NCBI GenBank assembly: GCA_051453625.1
Contig: JBOZIK010000001.1
Location: forward strand, 159,035,043 to 159,099,042
Length of the DNA stretch: 64,000 nucleotides
Origin: Welwitschia mirabilis
Lineage: Eukaryota; Gnetophyta; Gnetopsida; Welwitschiales
Direction of reading: 5' to 3'
Under the pieces are notes generated by a model. The model worked only from the letters and a program-made list of their open reading frames with translations, did not search any database and was not told the DNA's origin. The translations under genes and the position numbers were made by a program. Positions 33,421 through 45,420 of this stretch are shown one piece after another. Numbering within the stretch: the stretch's first letter is position 1; each line of letters starts with the position of its first letter.

Positions 33421-35410
33421 TTGTTCAATAAAGAAAACATCCGAGAAGATTTGATTGACTATGAACTTAACCCAGGTATGTGCACCAAATGTATGCAAAA
33501 TATTTTAAAAATTCAACAAGAAGAAATTTCTACATTTATTATTTTAGAATTTGATTTTGTAAAAGAAAATTTTTTAAAAGATAGTTTAGAAGATTATTTA
33601 GAGAAAAATCATTTTATAAATGTGTTGAATTCATCACACAAATAAAATCAAGTTGCTTCATCTAATCGCCCTATTGTTATTGGAACCACTATGACTATGC
33701 CCATAAATACTAATGCTAATGTTACCCTTAGAGATCTTATAGTAAATACAAATTATGAAATCCACATCCATTTTGACTTATCTCCTGGTAACGATGTTAA
33801 ATTGAGAAACTTAAATGCCTATCCCATTTTTAATGGAGAAAATAATGAAGATCATTTACAGTAAATTATCGACATTGAATAATTAGTACTTACTTTTAGA
33901 AATGGTAAAAAAAAAAATTAGTGATCATACTTATATGGTAATTTTTCCCATTGCTTTAAAAGAAAAAGATAAACTATGTCAGAAATATTCCCTATAAAAG
34001 TCTAAAAATATGGAATCAAGTTCAAGTAATAAAGAGNNNNNNNNNNNNNNNNNNNNNNNNNNNNNNNNNNNNNNNNNNNNNNNNNNNNNNNNNNNNNNNN
34101 NNNNNNNNNNNNNNNNNNNNNNNNNNNNNNNNNNNNCATTTATACAAAGATTTATGAATGAAACAACCATAAGAAAAAGAAAGAAAGAAGTAACTAACTT
34201 CCAACAACAACCTCACAAAGATTATGCCTTCACCTATAAGTGATTTTTCATTGCCTTACATTTTAATCATATAGTTGCTTTTTCTCAAGAAGAATTAGTA
34301 GATTACTTTTATAGTAGAGTTAATAGCCAAACAAAGCAACTTGTTAATTTTTCATGTGGAGGAAATTAAATGAATCTTACATTAGAAAATGCATGAAAAG
34401 TATTGGAAGAATTAGTAGAAGTAAGTCAAACTTAGCCTAAACCCTCATCTAAAGAAAACATACAGTAGGCCAAATTATAAAAGAACTTATAGAGGTTAAG
34501 GAAGAGAAGGAGGAAGTAAAAACAGAGAAAGAACCATTTAATATCATTAAGGATTTTAGTAAAACATTAGAGAATTACACACAAATAATCTTAGATGCTA
34601 AGATGATAATAGAAAAGAGTGTGGCTGTAGTCCCAACTTGTGATATATGTAAAGATAATTATCATGTGGGGAAAGATTATCCTTTACTACCAACCTATAA
34701 AGAAAAGATTTATGAACAAGTGTATGCACTTAATCAAAGGTCTTTAAACTTTAGGAATTAAAATCAAAACCAAAATCAAAATTAAAACTAGAATCAATAC
34801 CAAAATCAAAATAATTTTCAACCTAAAATAAATGCCCAACCAAATTTTCAATCTTTTGAGAACAAACTTAAGAACTTTTAAGCAAATCATCCTAATTTCC
34901 AACCTTTTAGAAATAGATTTAAGAAAGAAAATTTTTAACCAAACTACTCTAATAATCAAGCAAGCATATCAAACTCACAAAATCAGAATGATCCACTTAG
35001 GAATTCCATTGATGAGTTGAGAAAATACCAAGATAAAACAAATTTCAACATTAAAAATCTTGTGAATTTTATATAACAAACTATACTTGCTAATCCAAGA
35101 CCATAAGGATCACTTGCAACCCAACCTTTACCAAACCCTAATGAATTTAAAAAGGATCATAAGATTATGACAAGAAGTAAAAATGATATAATGTCTCCTA
35201 ACCAAGAGGCTTCAACATCTTAAAATGATCAAAATGATAAGGAATACGAAGATATTACAATTTTAGAAAATTATTCTTTTCCTTTTCCTTTTAATGATAA
35301 AAATAAAAAATTCTTCTTGAGAAAAAACTAAGAAATCTACTACCACTTGTCTTGATAGATTAAACATAAATGATACATTTGATAAACATATTAAAACCTT
35401 AATGTAAAAT
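33421..35410 (+). pseudogene. Element B gag remnant
   Basis: Best-preserved gag N-terminus of the family. 33421-33645 is open and begins MFNKENIREDLIDYELNPGM. After one stop, FDLSPGNDVKLRNLNAYPIF leads into FNGENNEDHLQ, the F.G...EDP..HL block of plant gypsy Gag. The Retrotrans_gag core continues at 33,900-34,420 (RNGKKKISDHTYMVIFPIAL; FMNETTIRKRKKEVTNFQQQ; the VDYFYSRVNSQTKQLV block), broken by a nominal gap at 34,037-34,136. A zinc-knuckle-like CDICKDNYHVGKDYP lies at about 34,638-34,683, then an Asn/Gln-rich tract (34,760-34,830) with a minus-strand shadow frame, and the basic MTRSKNDI block near 35,168. Confidence 0.85.
34037..34136. other. Assembly gap (100 N) inside element B gag
   Basis: Flanks align with a continuous stretch in elements A (17,405-17,440) and C (52,907-52,940) with almost nothing in between. 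The real missing length is therefore probably close to zero, or else an insertion sits here. Confidence 0.9.
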
Positions 35411-35479
35411 GTAAGCATAGATTTAACATTTTGGAAATTTTTACAAGAGAATCCTAAATATTCTAAGTTGTGAAAATAT

Positions 35480-36060
35480 CTGATTAAGAGGAAATAAAAA
35501 TAAACTATACCTAGTAAAGTCTTCCTAGCCCAATCCATAACCAACTTAGTCTTGCAAAAATATCCAAAGTTTAAGAATCTAGGAGTATTAACTATTAGTA
35601 TTATTTTAGAAGGAAAAAAAAGAATAAAGAAAGCCTTAATTGATATAGGAGAAAGTGTTAATATTATTTCTTTGCATATTTATCAATGAATTAAGTTAAA
35701 AAGTAGAATTGAGCCTGCAAAGATTGTTTTAGAATTAGCAGATACATTAGTAAAGAGACATTTAGGCATGATTAAAGATTTATTAATTCAAATAGAAGAA
35801 GAATTTTACCCTATAGACATGGTTGTAATTGAAGTTGAGCATAATGGTGGTTATCCATTACTTCTAGGTAAAGCTTTTTATGCAACAACCCATTGTATTA
35901 TTGATACTAGAACAAAAATGATAAAATGTTATCTAGGGAATAAGAAGTTTACAATAAGGGTATTTAATGCTATTGAAAAAGACTTAACTAATGAATTGAG
36001 TTTTGAAGAAGAGATTAAACCTATTTTATTTTTACAACATCGTCCACTTGAAAAAAGATA
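35480..36060 (+). pseudogene. Element B aspartic protease remnant
   Basis: Active-site block ALIDIGESVNIISLHIYQ at about 35,633-35,686. The Asp and Gly remain; the Ala after Gly is Glu. 35768-36061 is open, with KDLLIQIEEEFYPIDMVVIE, HNGGYPLLLGKAFYATTHC (the G.PLLLGRPFLAT block) and YLGNKKFTIRVFNAIEKDL. This is the clearest protease of the four copies and shows the ancestral motif was D-I-G-A-S, as in other Athila/Tat elements (D-L-G-A-S). One stop separates the halves. Confidence 0.86.
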
Positions 36061-36529
36061 GTCAATGCTTCATAATCCAACTTTGTTTGATGATCCACTT
36101 GAAGTAAACAACTTGAATGCCTTCGATAATGATGAAATTGATTATAAGCATTTAAAAACTAACTATTTTGATTAAGAGAGTAGAAAAATTAAAACTATCA
36201 ATTGTGTAGAAGTTCAAGATTTAAGCAAAATTAAGATTTTGTATTTTAAGGGTGATCATCCACTACTGCCATCTGAATGATAGTCAATTTTTAAGAAAAT
36301 TTAACAAAAAATAAAAATAAAAATTTAAATCTAAAACCTTTACCTATAGGACTTAAGCAATGATCAAAATAAAACTTTAATAATAAATGAGAATTTTTCC
36401 CCTCAATAAGAATTGATTTTAATCTTACTTTTGAAATCTAAGGTTAATGTATTTTCTTGGTCCCATAAGGATTTAATATCCATTCCTACCTCTATTGTTT
36501 TAACATAAAATCTACCTTGAGGATAATGA
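36061..36529 (+). other. Element B protease-RT linker
   Basis: Collinear with 19,301-19,780 of A. Includes one inverted-repeat motif copy at about 36,252-36,286 (catccactactgccatctga). No open frame. Confidence 0.5.
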
Positions 36530-37240
36530 AAAGCCTATTTTGTAACCCTAACATAGACTAAATCTAATGCTTACATAAGTCATAAAAGATGAAATCATTA
36601 AATTAATGGATGCTAGAATTATTTATGTTATAGCTGATAGTAAGGTTTAGCCCTTTGACAGTAGTATCTAAAAAAGGTGGAAAATGAAAGATTTGTATTA
36701 ATTTTAGAAAATTAAATGAAGTAACTAAGAAAGATAATTGTCCTTTATTTTTATTCAATTAAATACTTGATAGAATTTAAGGACATGCTTTTATTATTTT
36801 CTTGATAGGTATAGTGGTTACAATCAGGTTTGTATTGCTAGTAAGGATCAAGCTAAAATTACTTTTACTTCACTTTTAAAACTTTTGCTTTTAGATGCAT
36901 ACCTTTTGGACTTTTCAATGCTCCTGATACTTTTTAATGTATAATGATGGATATTTTTTTTGATATGTTAGAGGATTCAATAGAAATTTTTATGGATGAC
37001 TTCTTAATCTATGATAAAAGCTTTGAGCAAATCTTAGAAAGGTTAGAGAAAATCCTTAATAGATGCATTACTAGTGGCATATGTTTGAGTTGGAAGAAAA
37101 GTTTTCTTTTAGTTAAGAGTGAAATTGTCTTAGGTCACCACATTTTTAATAAAGGAACTAAGATGAATCCTAAAAGAGTTAGTATCATTAAAAACCTAAC
37201 TCCTCCAACTAATGTAAAACAAGTTTGATCTTCCCTTAGT
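36530..37240 (+). pseudogene. Element B reverse transcriptase remnant
   Basis: RT blocks in order: VIKDEIIKLMDARIIYVI, FLDRYSGYNQVCIASKDQAK (about 36,795, the F.D..SGY.QI block), then an open frame 36944-37228 with FMDDFLIYDK (36,988-37,017). Both catalytic Asp residues are intact, unlike copy A. IVLGHHIFNKGTKMNPKRV and IIKNLTPPTNVKQV follow. Upstream parts have several stops. At 94 codons this is one of the longest family-specific open stretches in the window. Confidence 0.88.
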
Positions 37241-37790
37241 CATTGTGGTCTTTACCATTGGCTTATTCAAGATTATGTAAACATTTATAAACCCTTTTAC
37301 TTATTACTTGAAAAATGAGCTGAATTTAATTGGAATCAATCTTGTTAGCTTGCTTTTGATATACTTAAAGATAAAATATCTTCTGCTCCTATTGTAATAG
37401 GACCTGATTGAAATAAATATTTTGAGTTAATGTGTAATGCTAGTAATATTGCCATGGATGGGATGCTTGATAAAAAATATGAAAATGATTTTAAGATTAT
37501 ATCTTATTATAGTAAAAATTTATCCAAATCTTAAATAAACTATAGTACTATAGAAAAATAAATTTTAGCGATTATCTTTTGCCTTAATATGCTGAGACAT
37601 TATCTTTCAGACTTTCATACAAACATTTATATCAACCATGTAGTAATTACATACCTTATGACTAAGAAATATTCGAGTGCTAGACTTATTAGATGAATCC
37701 TCCTCATGTAAGAATTTAATTTAACTATCATTAATAAAGTAAAAAAAACATAGTAACAATATAGCCAATCATTTGTCACCTCTTTTTTCT
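37241..37790 (+). pseudogene. Element B RNase H remnant
   Basis: Blocks: SLSHCGLYHWLIQDYVNIYK, LAFDILKDKISSAPIVI-like, ELMCNASNIAMDGMLDKKYE (about 37,425-37,485, the MCDASD.A.G..L block, Asp changed to Asn), YHIYEKMTKKYSSARL-like and an NHLS end near 37,770. Stops at intervals. Confidence 0.8.
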
Positions 37791-37919
37791 TATCTTAATG
37801 ATCTCATGATTAATGATTTTTTTTTTTGGATGAATAAATTTTTGCTATATCTTTTACTCATCCTCCTCCTTGATATGCTGGTATAGTTAATTCTCTTATT
37901 ACCATGAAAACATCATAAC

Positions 37920-39190
37920 ATTGGACTTATAATCAAATAAAATCTTTTCTCCATAGAATAGGTAATTATGAATAGATAAAACCACATATTTATCATAGGT
38001 GTAAAGATGAAATCATGCAAAAATTTGTGCTTAAATAGAAAAAAATTTAATATCCTTCATCTTTGTTATCGTGGTATTTGTGGAGATCATTTTAGTAGAT
38101 ATAAAACAGCTATGAAAATTCTTCACTCTAGTTTTATTGATCTTCTCTTTTTTAAGATTCTTTTAATTTTGCTAGAAGATGTGATGCTTGTCAACATTAT
38201 GGTAGCACTATTTATGCTCAAAATATTCCCTTATACCTATTCTTGAATGTGAACCTTTTGATTATCAGGGAATTAATTTTATAGGCCTTATTAACACACC
38301 TTCTAATGATAAGAATTACATTGTAGATTACATTATTAAATGCGTTGAAGCTCTTCCTACTTTTATGAATGATGTCCGTACTTTTTATACTGTTGTTAAA
38401 ACTCATATTTTTCAACACTTTTATTTTCCTAGGATTATTATTAGTGATCAAGGAACCATTTTATAAATCAACTTTTTAGAAAACTTCTTTTATCTATTAG
38501 AATAGAACATAGAGTAGCTTGTGCTTATCATCCAAAAATCAATGGTCAAACTAAAATCCAAATAGATAAATTAAGGAAATGCTATAAAAATTATCTTTGT
38601 TAATAAGAAATCTTAGGCTTCTAAGATTAATAATGTTCTTTAGGATTATCATACTACTTAGTGTAATTCTCTTGGTTTTTCATCTTATGAAATTGTATAC
38701 CAAAAAGTTGGTGTTTTACCTATTAATGTGTATTATAACTCTTATTATGTTTCTTATTAACTTAATCTTATAGACCTTCATGACAATGTTAAACATAGAT
38801 TATCCCAACTTAATCACATAAATGAAAAATGTACTCATGCTATACATCATTAATTAATTCACAAAGCCTAAGCTAAGTTCAAACATGATAAAAAGTTAGT
38901 TGATAAAAAGTTTGAACCCAATTAACCTGTCCTTTTACATAATACCAGAGTACATATTTTATATAAAAAGTTGACCTCTAAATGATTAGGTATTTATCTT
39001 ACAAAGGAAGTACATTATAATGGATTTATTAAGATTTCCAACTTAAAAACTAAGAATATTCAGAAAATTAATGGAAAAAGGTTAAAAATATAAGAAAAAT
39101 CTTTCAATGCACTCTTGAATAGGGTTGAAGCAATTGTTTTGGAGGTTACCCTAAATGAGAAAGACTTTCACCTTACCATTGTTTGAATTC
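37920..39190 (+). pseudogene. Element B integrase remnant
   Basis: Zinc-binding remains: CYRGICGDHFSRYKTAMKIL (38,062-38,121, the C.....GGH.G..KT...IL block) and RCDACQHYGSTIYAQNIP (38,173-38,226, CD.CQ). The core starts with NFIGL near 38,275, then YIVDYIIKCVEALPTFMND, IIISDQGT (38,438) and AYHPKINGQTK (38,524; HPQTNGQ.E expected). A DNA-binding C-terminal region with LIHKAQAKFKHDKK and FHKL-like blocks follows, ending ILEVTLNEKDFHLTIV and a stop near 39,186. Many frame changes. Confidence 0.82.
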
Positions 39191-41360
39191 TCTCTTAGTT
39201 TATTCCTTTTGGTGGATGTCATGATACCACTTGATTATTTTTAAAACTTAACTTATGTATTACTTTATAAAGTTTCCATGACTAGTATTTGTGCTTGAGT
39301 ATTTTATAGTGATAACATTGGATTCATCCAATTTTGAGACATTCCCATATCTATGAACTTCATGTTGAAGGAAAATGCCATAGTTCTTTTGATTTTTTTT
39401 AATACTATAAGGTCTTTGGTTGTTTAGGTGTATTCTTTTTTATCTTTTATCTCACTTATTTACCTTCATCTTTTTGAATGTATGATCATATGGAAATTAT
39501 TCAAAAAAAAAAGAAAAAGAGAAAATAATGATTATGATCTATTATATTTGTGCTAAGAAAATATATGGGCACCATGATGTCCTACCAAACTAATGTAAAT
39601 TTTTCTAAAAGAAATTTTTGGTAGTGTTGGTAGTTTTAAGAACTCCACTATGGGTTAGTTGATCATGCTTCATGGGTATTTACTTCTCTAACTATAGTTG
39701 CACTCCCCTCTTCATGGAAAAGTTATAATAAACTTTAAGGATATGGAATCAATGGTGTTCTTGGTATCATTAGAAGTATTACTTATTTCTTAGACTCTTA
39801 GTATCTTTACATAATCATTTAAATTTTGAGGATTTAAATGTGTTTTAGGGTGTGAGTAGGGGAGTTTATTTCTGAGTAGCTTTTGATCTTATTATTATTA
39901 TTCTAAGCAGTTAATCTATGGTATCATCATAATTACTATTTTTTAGTGGAACTTTATAGAGTTGATATATTTTGTCATGCATTTTTACTCAATTAACTTT
40001 ATGGTATGTTCCACGAGGTTTTGCTAGGTTAGAATTTAGGATAGGTAAGCAATCTTTTTTATGTTTCTTATGTCCATTTTCATTCTACTTTTCTTTGGTT
40101 CTTTAAGTTTACTATCTCAAAATTGTTCTCATATTTTATCATCTTCACATAGCACCTTATCATTTAGTAGTTTCCTTATTTAAATTCATGACATATCACA
40201 TTAATTTTTTTTTAGCATTTTAATTAAGTAAATAATCTTTTATGCTGCACGATTTTTATGAGATTTATTTATATCTTTTGGAGTTTTACACCTTATCTTG
40301 TTTATTTTTTAGTTCAGGAATATTTATTTAGTCTTCTTATCAAGTTTTAACCTACTTATTATGTTTTCATTAGCCTTATTTTTCATTTGTTTTAAGTTTT
40401 TCTCATCATCCTAATTTGTCATGACTCTTCATCACTCCATCTCTTTTAAAGCTTTTTGATAAATTTTGTTACCTTTACACTAATATCTGAGCCTAACTTA
40501 CTTGGCTAACCTCTTAATTTTTAAAAAAGATTTTCAAGTTCCATCATCTGCTTAGTCATCTAGATGACATAGGCAGATGACATTGAGATTTTTTCTGAGA
40601 GTCATCCTAAGCCTATCATCCAGACAATGCAACCAGACAATAGTGTGATCAAATCATAGGCTCATTTCTTTTTCATCATTTTTCTTCATTTCTCTATTAT
40701 TTTTGATCATAATTTTAAGAGATGCTAGTCCCCTTACTTCCTACTAATATGCTGGAACTTATCATAGCCCGATTCACTCATAAGATTCCCAAATTTTTAA
40801 AATTTTTTAAAAATGAGGTACGTTTTTTTCTCCCTTTTTTTTTTCAATTTTTTCTCCCATTTCTTAGCCTTTAAATGTATAGTTTCCATGTATGTTATTT
40901 AGTTTTTTAAGATCTTCAATTATGAACTTACGAATCTAATTTTACCTACATATTTTAAAAGATATGATAAATTATGCATTTTATGAGATAAAATTAGGTT
41001 TTTACCTTTCACACTCATTTTCTCACAAACTGTAATTCAAAGGTATTGGTCCTTTAGGGTAAATTAATTGGTATGATGTGTTCTACATTTTTAGTGGATT
41101 AGATTTATTATTTAAGCACTTTGATTTTTTTTTTTCTTATGTAAGACCCACCTAAAATATACTTTTTACACTTTTCGCTTATTTCACAATCTTTTTTTAT
41201 ATGATTAGATAACAAGGGATGTATTGAAATTTTTAAAGGATGGAAAGACATATTTTCATAACTTTTACATATTTTTTTATTAATTTTTAGGGTTTTTTTG
41301 AGCATCCACGTGATGTATCTTAGCTATGTCCACTAGATCTCATGTGACCTGTTGCATATT
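39186..41360 (+). other. Element B post-pol spacer (conserved non-coding block)
   Basis: Collinear with 22,491-24,715 of A. A-rich tract at 39,503-39,527; the gtt-gcactcccctcttcat phrase at about 39,697-39,715; inverted-repeat motifs near 40,543 (perfect 14-bp palindrome GTCATCTAGATGAC at 40555-40568) and 40,613. The short minus-strand frame at 41108-41305 has no motif. Confidence 0.6.
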
Positions 41361-42540
41361 TTTGATTGAGTAGGCCTTGTGCACATAGAGATCGATAGAA
41401 TGAGGCTGAGGCAGAAGCTATTGAGCAAGAGGTGGGTCCATTAATACCATTAGAGGTAGATCACACAAAGCTAGTGCATCCCCCACTTTGACATGTGAGA
41501 TCTCTTACTATTCAGACTGTTGTTATCCCTGTCGAGAGACATTTTAGGGATTTCATGCACTGGTTGGAGCTCAAGGTTGATCAAAGGCTCACTCATTTAT
41601 AGATCTAATGGATTTTAAATGTGAATAGAGCTTATTACATTTTAGAGACAAGGGAATTTTATGATATCATGCACATTAAGTAACGCCCTACTTCTCGTGG
41701 ATACTTGGTAGACATGATTATAGCTTTGATTCAAGACTATGAGATAGCAGTCCTCCAAAATCACATTATAACTATAATAAATCTTGATGGTATTATGAGT
41801 ATTAACTTACAATCTACTAGTAAGACAGAGGAGTGTCCTACATTTGGTGTGGCATTAGATATTCTAGAAGACTTAACTTTGGATAAGTTGGGTGTTTTAG
41901 TGACATAGTTAACTCCTACCTATCACATTTTACATAAAGGGCTAGTTCATAATGTCAGCCCATCTTTTCATGACAGTTATGCCATTATGGATCATCTCTA
42001 GATTTTGGTAGCATTCAGGTAGGATAAGCATATGGACTTACCTACATTTATATAAAGGAGACTCAGGTCTATGGTGGAGGCACAATAATTGCACACTCTA
42101 GGATATCTATATCTCCTCTCAGCCATGTTTAGATGATTAGAATACCAAAGCTCATGGGCAAGCATCAACTCATGCACATCTAGACTTGAGCTTGCTATTT
42201 ATAGGACATAGGCATACAAGTACTAGAAGAGATAAAGATACCTCAAGTTTAGAGATCTGTGGTTAACATTTGATTAGAGTAGATTTAGATCCTCCTGACA
42301 GAGATCACCAAGACCATTAGAGGTTTCATTAATAGAGGTATCTTGACACTTGATCAAAAGGATCTAGATACTTAAGCAGGGGATTTAGACAACTAAGAAG
42401 AGAGTGTAATACTCTAAGGAGCAACTAGTGGGTGTACATTAATACATTCTATCTATTAAGTAAAGTGTAATAGTCGACCTCCTAGAGGCAATTTGGGTAC
42501 AAGGAGATGAGACAGCATGTTCTATCTTCACATAATTTTT
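41361..42540 (+). pseudogene. Element B third ORF remnant (env-like / Athila-type ORF)
   Basis: Follows tttttgattgagtaggcc... as in A. ETREFYDIMHIK near 41,655 matches EMREFYDTAY of A. 41705-41908 is open (MVDMIIALIQDYEIAVLQNH at its start), followed by SFHDSYAIMDHL (about 41,965) and RRLRSMVEAQ (42,058). The shared REFYD block, the position between pol and 3' LTR, and higher GC than the flanks support one ancestral ORF in A and B. I cannot show a membrane or surface role. Confidence 0.55.
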
Positions 42541-43109
42541 TATTATGATATGATGAGGGGAATGATTTATTTATATTATATTTTATATCTTTTCCTATAT
42601 ATATATTGTACTAAAAACTTATGATATATACACATATCTTATTTGAGTATCAACATGATGTACCTTGTTATTATTGAATTTCATACATATCTTTCTTTTC
42701 ACATACCATTTTTATATTTTATAATGAGTATTATTTATATTACTTGTGATCATTGTCTTTATGTATTATTAATTTTAGTGGGATGCTATTAATTATTAGT
42801 GTATTTAATGATTATTCATTTAAAAATTTTTGTCATAGGTTTTTGTTTTCTAAGAATAATTTTTTTTATCCTCTCATCCTTCATATCATCTGAGCAATGA
42901 CTTGGATGATAGTATGGCCAAGGCATTACATAAGTGAAATGTTCAGTTTTGTATTTTTAATAATTTTATCTATATCTCTGAGATTTTTAAAATTCTTTCT
43001 AAGATTATTTCTCAATGCCTTACTTATTTTTATTAGTAGTCAAGTTGGCTCACAATCATGGTTGTCCACCTGGTTTTATCAAGAACTAATAAGGCTAAGT
43101 GGGGGACTA
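42541..43109 (+). other. Element B 3' untranslated region
   Basis: AT-rich, no gene. Inverted-repeat motif at about 42,874-42,912 (catatcatctgagcaatgac). The open frame 42897-43151 crosses into the LTR and is accidental. Confidence 0.5.
43097..43106 (+). promoter_or_regulatory. Element B polypurine tract
   Basis: AAGTGGGGGA, 3 bp before the 3' LTR; the best-preserved PPT in the window and the usual form in Athila/Tat elements. Confidence 0.8.
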
Positions 43110-44371
43110 TGCTATGCTACCAACTTGTATATATTTGATAGGGTACTTTGAGTAGTTTTACAGGACATTAAAAAAGTTTATACTGAATTTCAATGATAAT
43201 GGAGAGCCAAAATGAATGATACAAAAATATGAAATCTTCATTACATTTTATACCATTTGAAGTAATTTACAATATTTCTTACCTAAAGTAAAATTTTTAT
43301 AAATAATAAGGCTGATGAAATACATGAAGAACTTTAGAAAATCATGTTATACACCTCATCATCTGGATAACTATATAGATGATAGAACATTAAGCAAAAA
43401 AGGATGCTAATTGAAATTAATCTGGTATCTAATGTGGAATTCTTATGAGATGGCATCGTCTCCCATATCATCCAGACGATAAGTAGGATGATATCTAAAA
43501 TAGATGCTTTATTAAGCTTTACCAAACTTTAGCCATTTGTCTCTTAGTTTCTTTGTATTTATTAGTGTTATATCCATCTTTACTAGTCTTGTCTATTTAT
43601 AGAGTTTATTTTGTTACTAAATTCTAGCTCTGCTCTTGAATCCATCTTGTCTTTATTTGCATAAGAAATTCTTGTGATAAGAAATCGAAGGGTTGGAGAT
43701 CCATCCATTGCTATTATAGAAAGATGTATTCCTTGGTGTTGGGCTATGCATCCTTCATTAAGGTGCTACTACTTTGAAACACAGATGTTGGTTTAAATAA
43801 AATTCAAAACTCTGTTCTTATTTTATATCTTTATTTTGTGCATGTTTCTTATAGTTTATATTACCTTTGATTCCATGATAGATTCTTTAGTGATATAGAT
43901 CATGAGGACAACCTTTATTAAGGTTGAACATTATTAGTTTAGGTGCATTGTATATCTTTTCCTAGGTTAATCTTGCATAGTTTTTATATTCTATTCAATG
44001 TACTTGATAACTTAGTCTGGTCTCAATCCATGATGTAATTTCTTGACTGATCTAGATTATACAAGGCTAATCCCTATGATAAGTTGATCTCATGATTGAA
44101 TGGAAGTTAAACTTAGCTTAGACTTGCATTTCATTTGCACATTTATGTTTNNNNNNNTATTCTGCATTTTTCTTTATGTCTACTTTAAGGATATGAAGTT
44201 TTCATTATTGAAATTAATTCTCTTTCTTCTCACCTATACCTTTAATAAGAATATGACATATGTGCCACTTCCATCTATACAAGTGTGTTGTACTATGTAA
44301 AATCTATATTTATTTATGAATAACAAGATCTTCTTAAGAATGTAATGCTTACACAAATATGCATTACAATA
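43110..44371 (+). repeat. Element B 3' LTR
   Basis: 1262 bp, starts TGCTATGCTACCAAC and ends TACAATA. Same length as the 5' copy within 1 bp, with a 7-N run at 44151-44157 counted as real length. Confidence 0.9.
44151..44157. other. 7-N masked stretch in the LTR
   Basis: Aligns with seven bases (gcattat) of the 5' LTR around 32,709-32,715 with flanks in register, so the N run has true length. Confidence 0.8.
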
Positions 44372-44376
44372 ATCTT
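44372..44376. repeat. Target-site duplication of element B, right copy
   Basis: ATCTT, same as 31658-31662. Confidence 0.7.
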
Positions 44377-44779
44377 ATATAAAATAGTGTAAATCTATGA
44401 TCTATCTATTCTTTGTTTTTTTTATTATAAAAAACTCTTATTTTAAATGATGTTACCATTTATTCAACCATCATTACTATTATTTTTGACAAAAATTCAT
44501 TGATTGAGATTGAAAATTATACCTTTTAGAATTTTTCATTAGTATTTATTAGTAGTTTGTTTGAGAAAACTTTTTCTTAATTTTAACATCTCATACATTA
44601 TTAAATTAATATTATCACTAGCTAACTTTATAAAGATTTTAATGAAGGATAATTAAACCTAAATTACTTATGAATGAATTTTATTATAATAATCTAAATC
44701 TATATTTTAGACAACTAAAACTTCAACTCAAAACTATGTAGAGATCCCTATGATAAATCTAACTATGTTTGAAACTAAT
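44377..44779. other. Leader-like AT-rich sequence before the gag remnant of element F
   Basis: Nothing recognised. By position it may be the leader of element F, into which element B would then have inserted. Confidence 0.3.
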
Positions 44780-45420
44780 ATAGATAATATGCATTTAGGT
44801 TCACATAGGAGAATATTAAGAGATTCATTTTAATCTAAGTGTTTACTTAAATTTTCCTATATGGTTTTACCTCCTTGTATAAATTTAATTAAAATAAAAC
44901 CTTCTATCATTAATTTACTTTCTAAATTTCATGGTATTAATTTTGAAGATTTATATAAATGCTTCTATGAATTTAAAGCTTATTACGTCAACCATAGAAG
45001 ATGAAAATGACATAATTATGATGAAGATATTTTATTTTTTTTGTTAAAAGAAAAAGATATAGCATGGCTACATATCTTAAAATCATTTTTAATTAGGTTA
45101 TGAATTCTTAAAAAAATATTTTCCAACACATAAAACCACTGAATTAAGGAAAAATTTGTATAATTTCAATAATAAAATAATGAAAGTTTCTATAAAACAT
45201 TTGAGCATTTTAGAGATCTATTAATAAAATAATCTAAATATGATTTTTAGACTTAAAGAATAAGAAAATGCTTGGAAGACTTTAAAAAACAAGTTGAGAG
45301 TATCAAAATTAGAAAAGATCATCTAAAGATAAATAGTTAGCTTAAAAAAACGAGTTATCTAATAAATTATTAGAATAATAAATATATACATTAGATTAAG
45401 AGACAAACATGTATAAAAAA
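44780..45420 (+). pseudogene. Element F: gag remnant of a different OTA gypsy element
   Basis: A frame from about 44,849 to 45,000 reads KFSYMVLPPCINLIKIKPSI, then LLSKFHGINFEDLYKCFYEF. This is the felkp..i.lL..FhGl..EnPY.hl.eFe.. block of Athila/Tat Gag. LKEKDIAWLHILKS (45,045-45,090, the LKDKAKAWL.SL block) and, after frame changes, KVSIKHLSILEIY and EHFRDLLIK (YEAWERFKDLL) follow. It is not a copy of the A-D gag, whose corresponding segments read quite differently, so F belongs to another OTA family. It starts only ~400 bp after element B. Confidence 0.68.

Larger units (their letters stand above)
31663..44371 (+). mobile_element. Element B: complete but decayed Ty3/gypsy (Athila/Tat group) retrotransposon
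   Basis: 12.7 kb with the same structure as element A: LTR (31663-32925), PBS, leader, gag, protease, RT, RNase H, integrase, spacer, env-like remnant, PPT, LTR (43110-44371). Compared with A it keeps longer open stretches: gag start 33421-33645, protease end 35768-36061 and RT catalytic region 36944-37228. It still has many stops. The two LTRs differ by a similar amount to those of A by eye. Bracketed by ATCTT. Its LTRs are about 150 bp longer than those of A, so A and B are separate subfamilies. Confidence 0.9.

Noticed and set aside
35263-35544. 93-codon open frame (-)
   Set aside because: Antisense of gag-protease junction of element B.
42897-43151. 84-codon open frame at the end of element B
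   Set aside because: Crosses PPT and LTR start; accidental.
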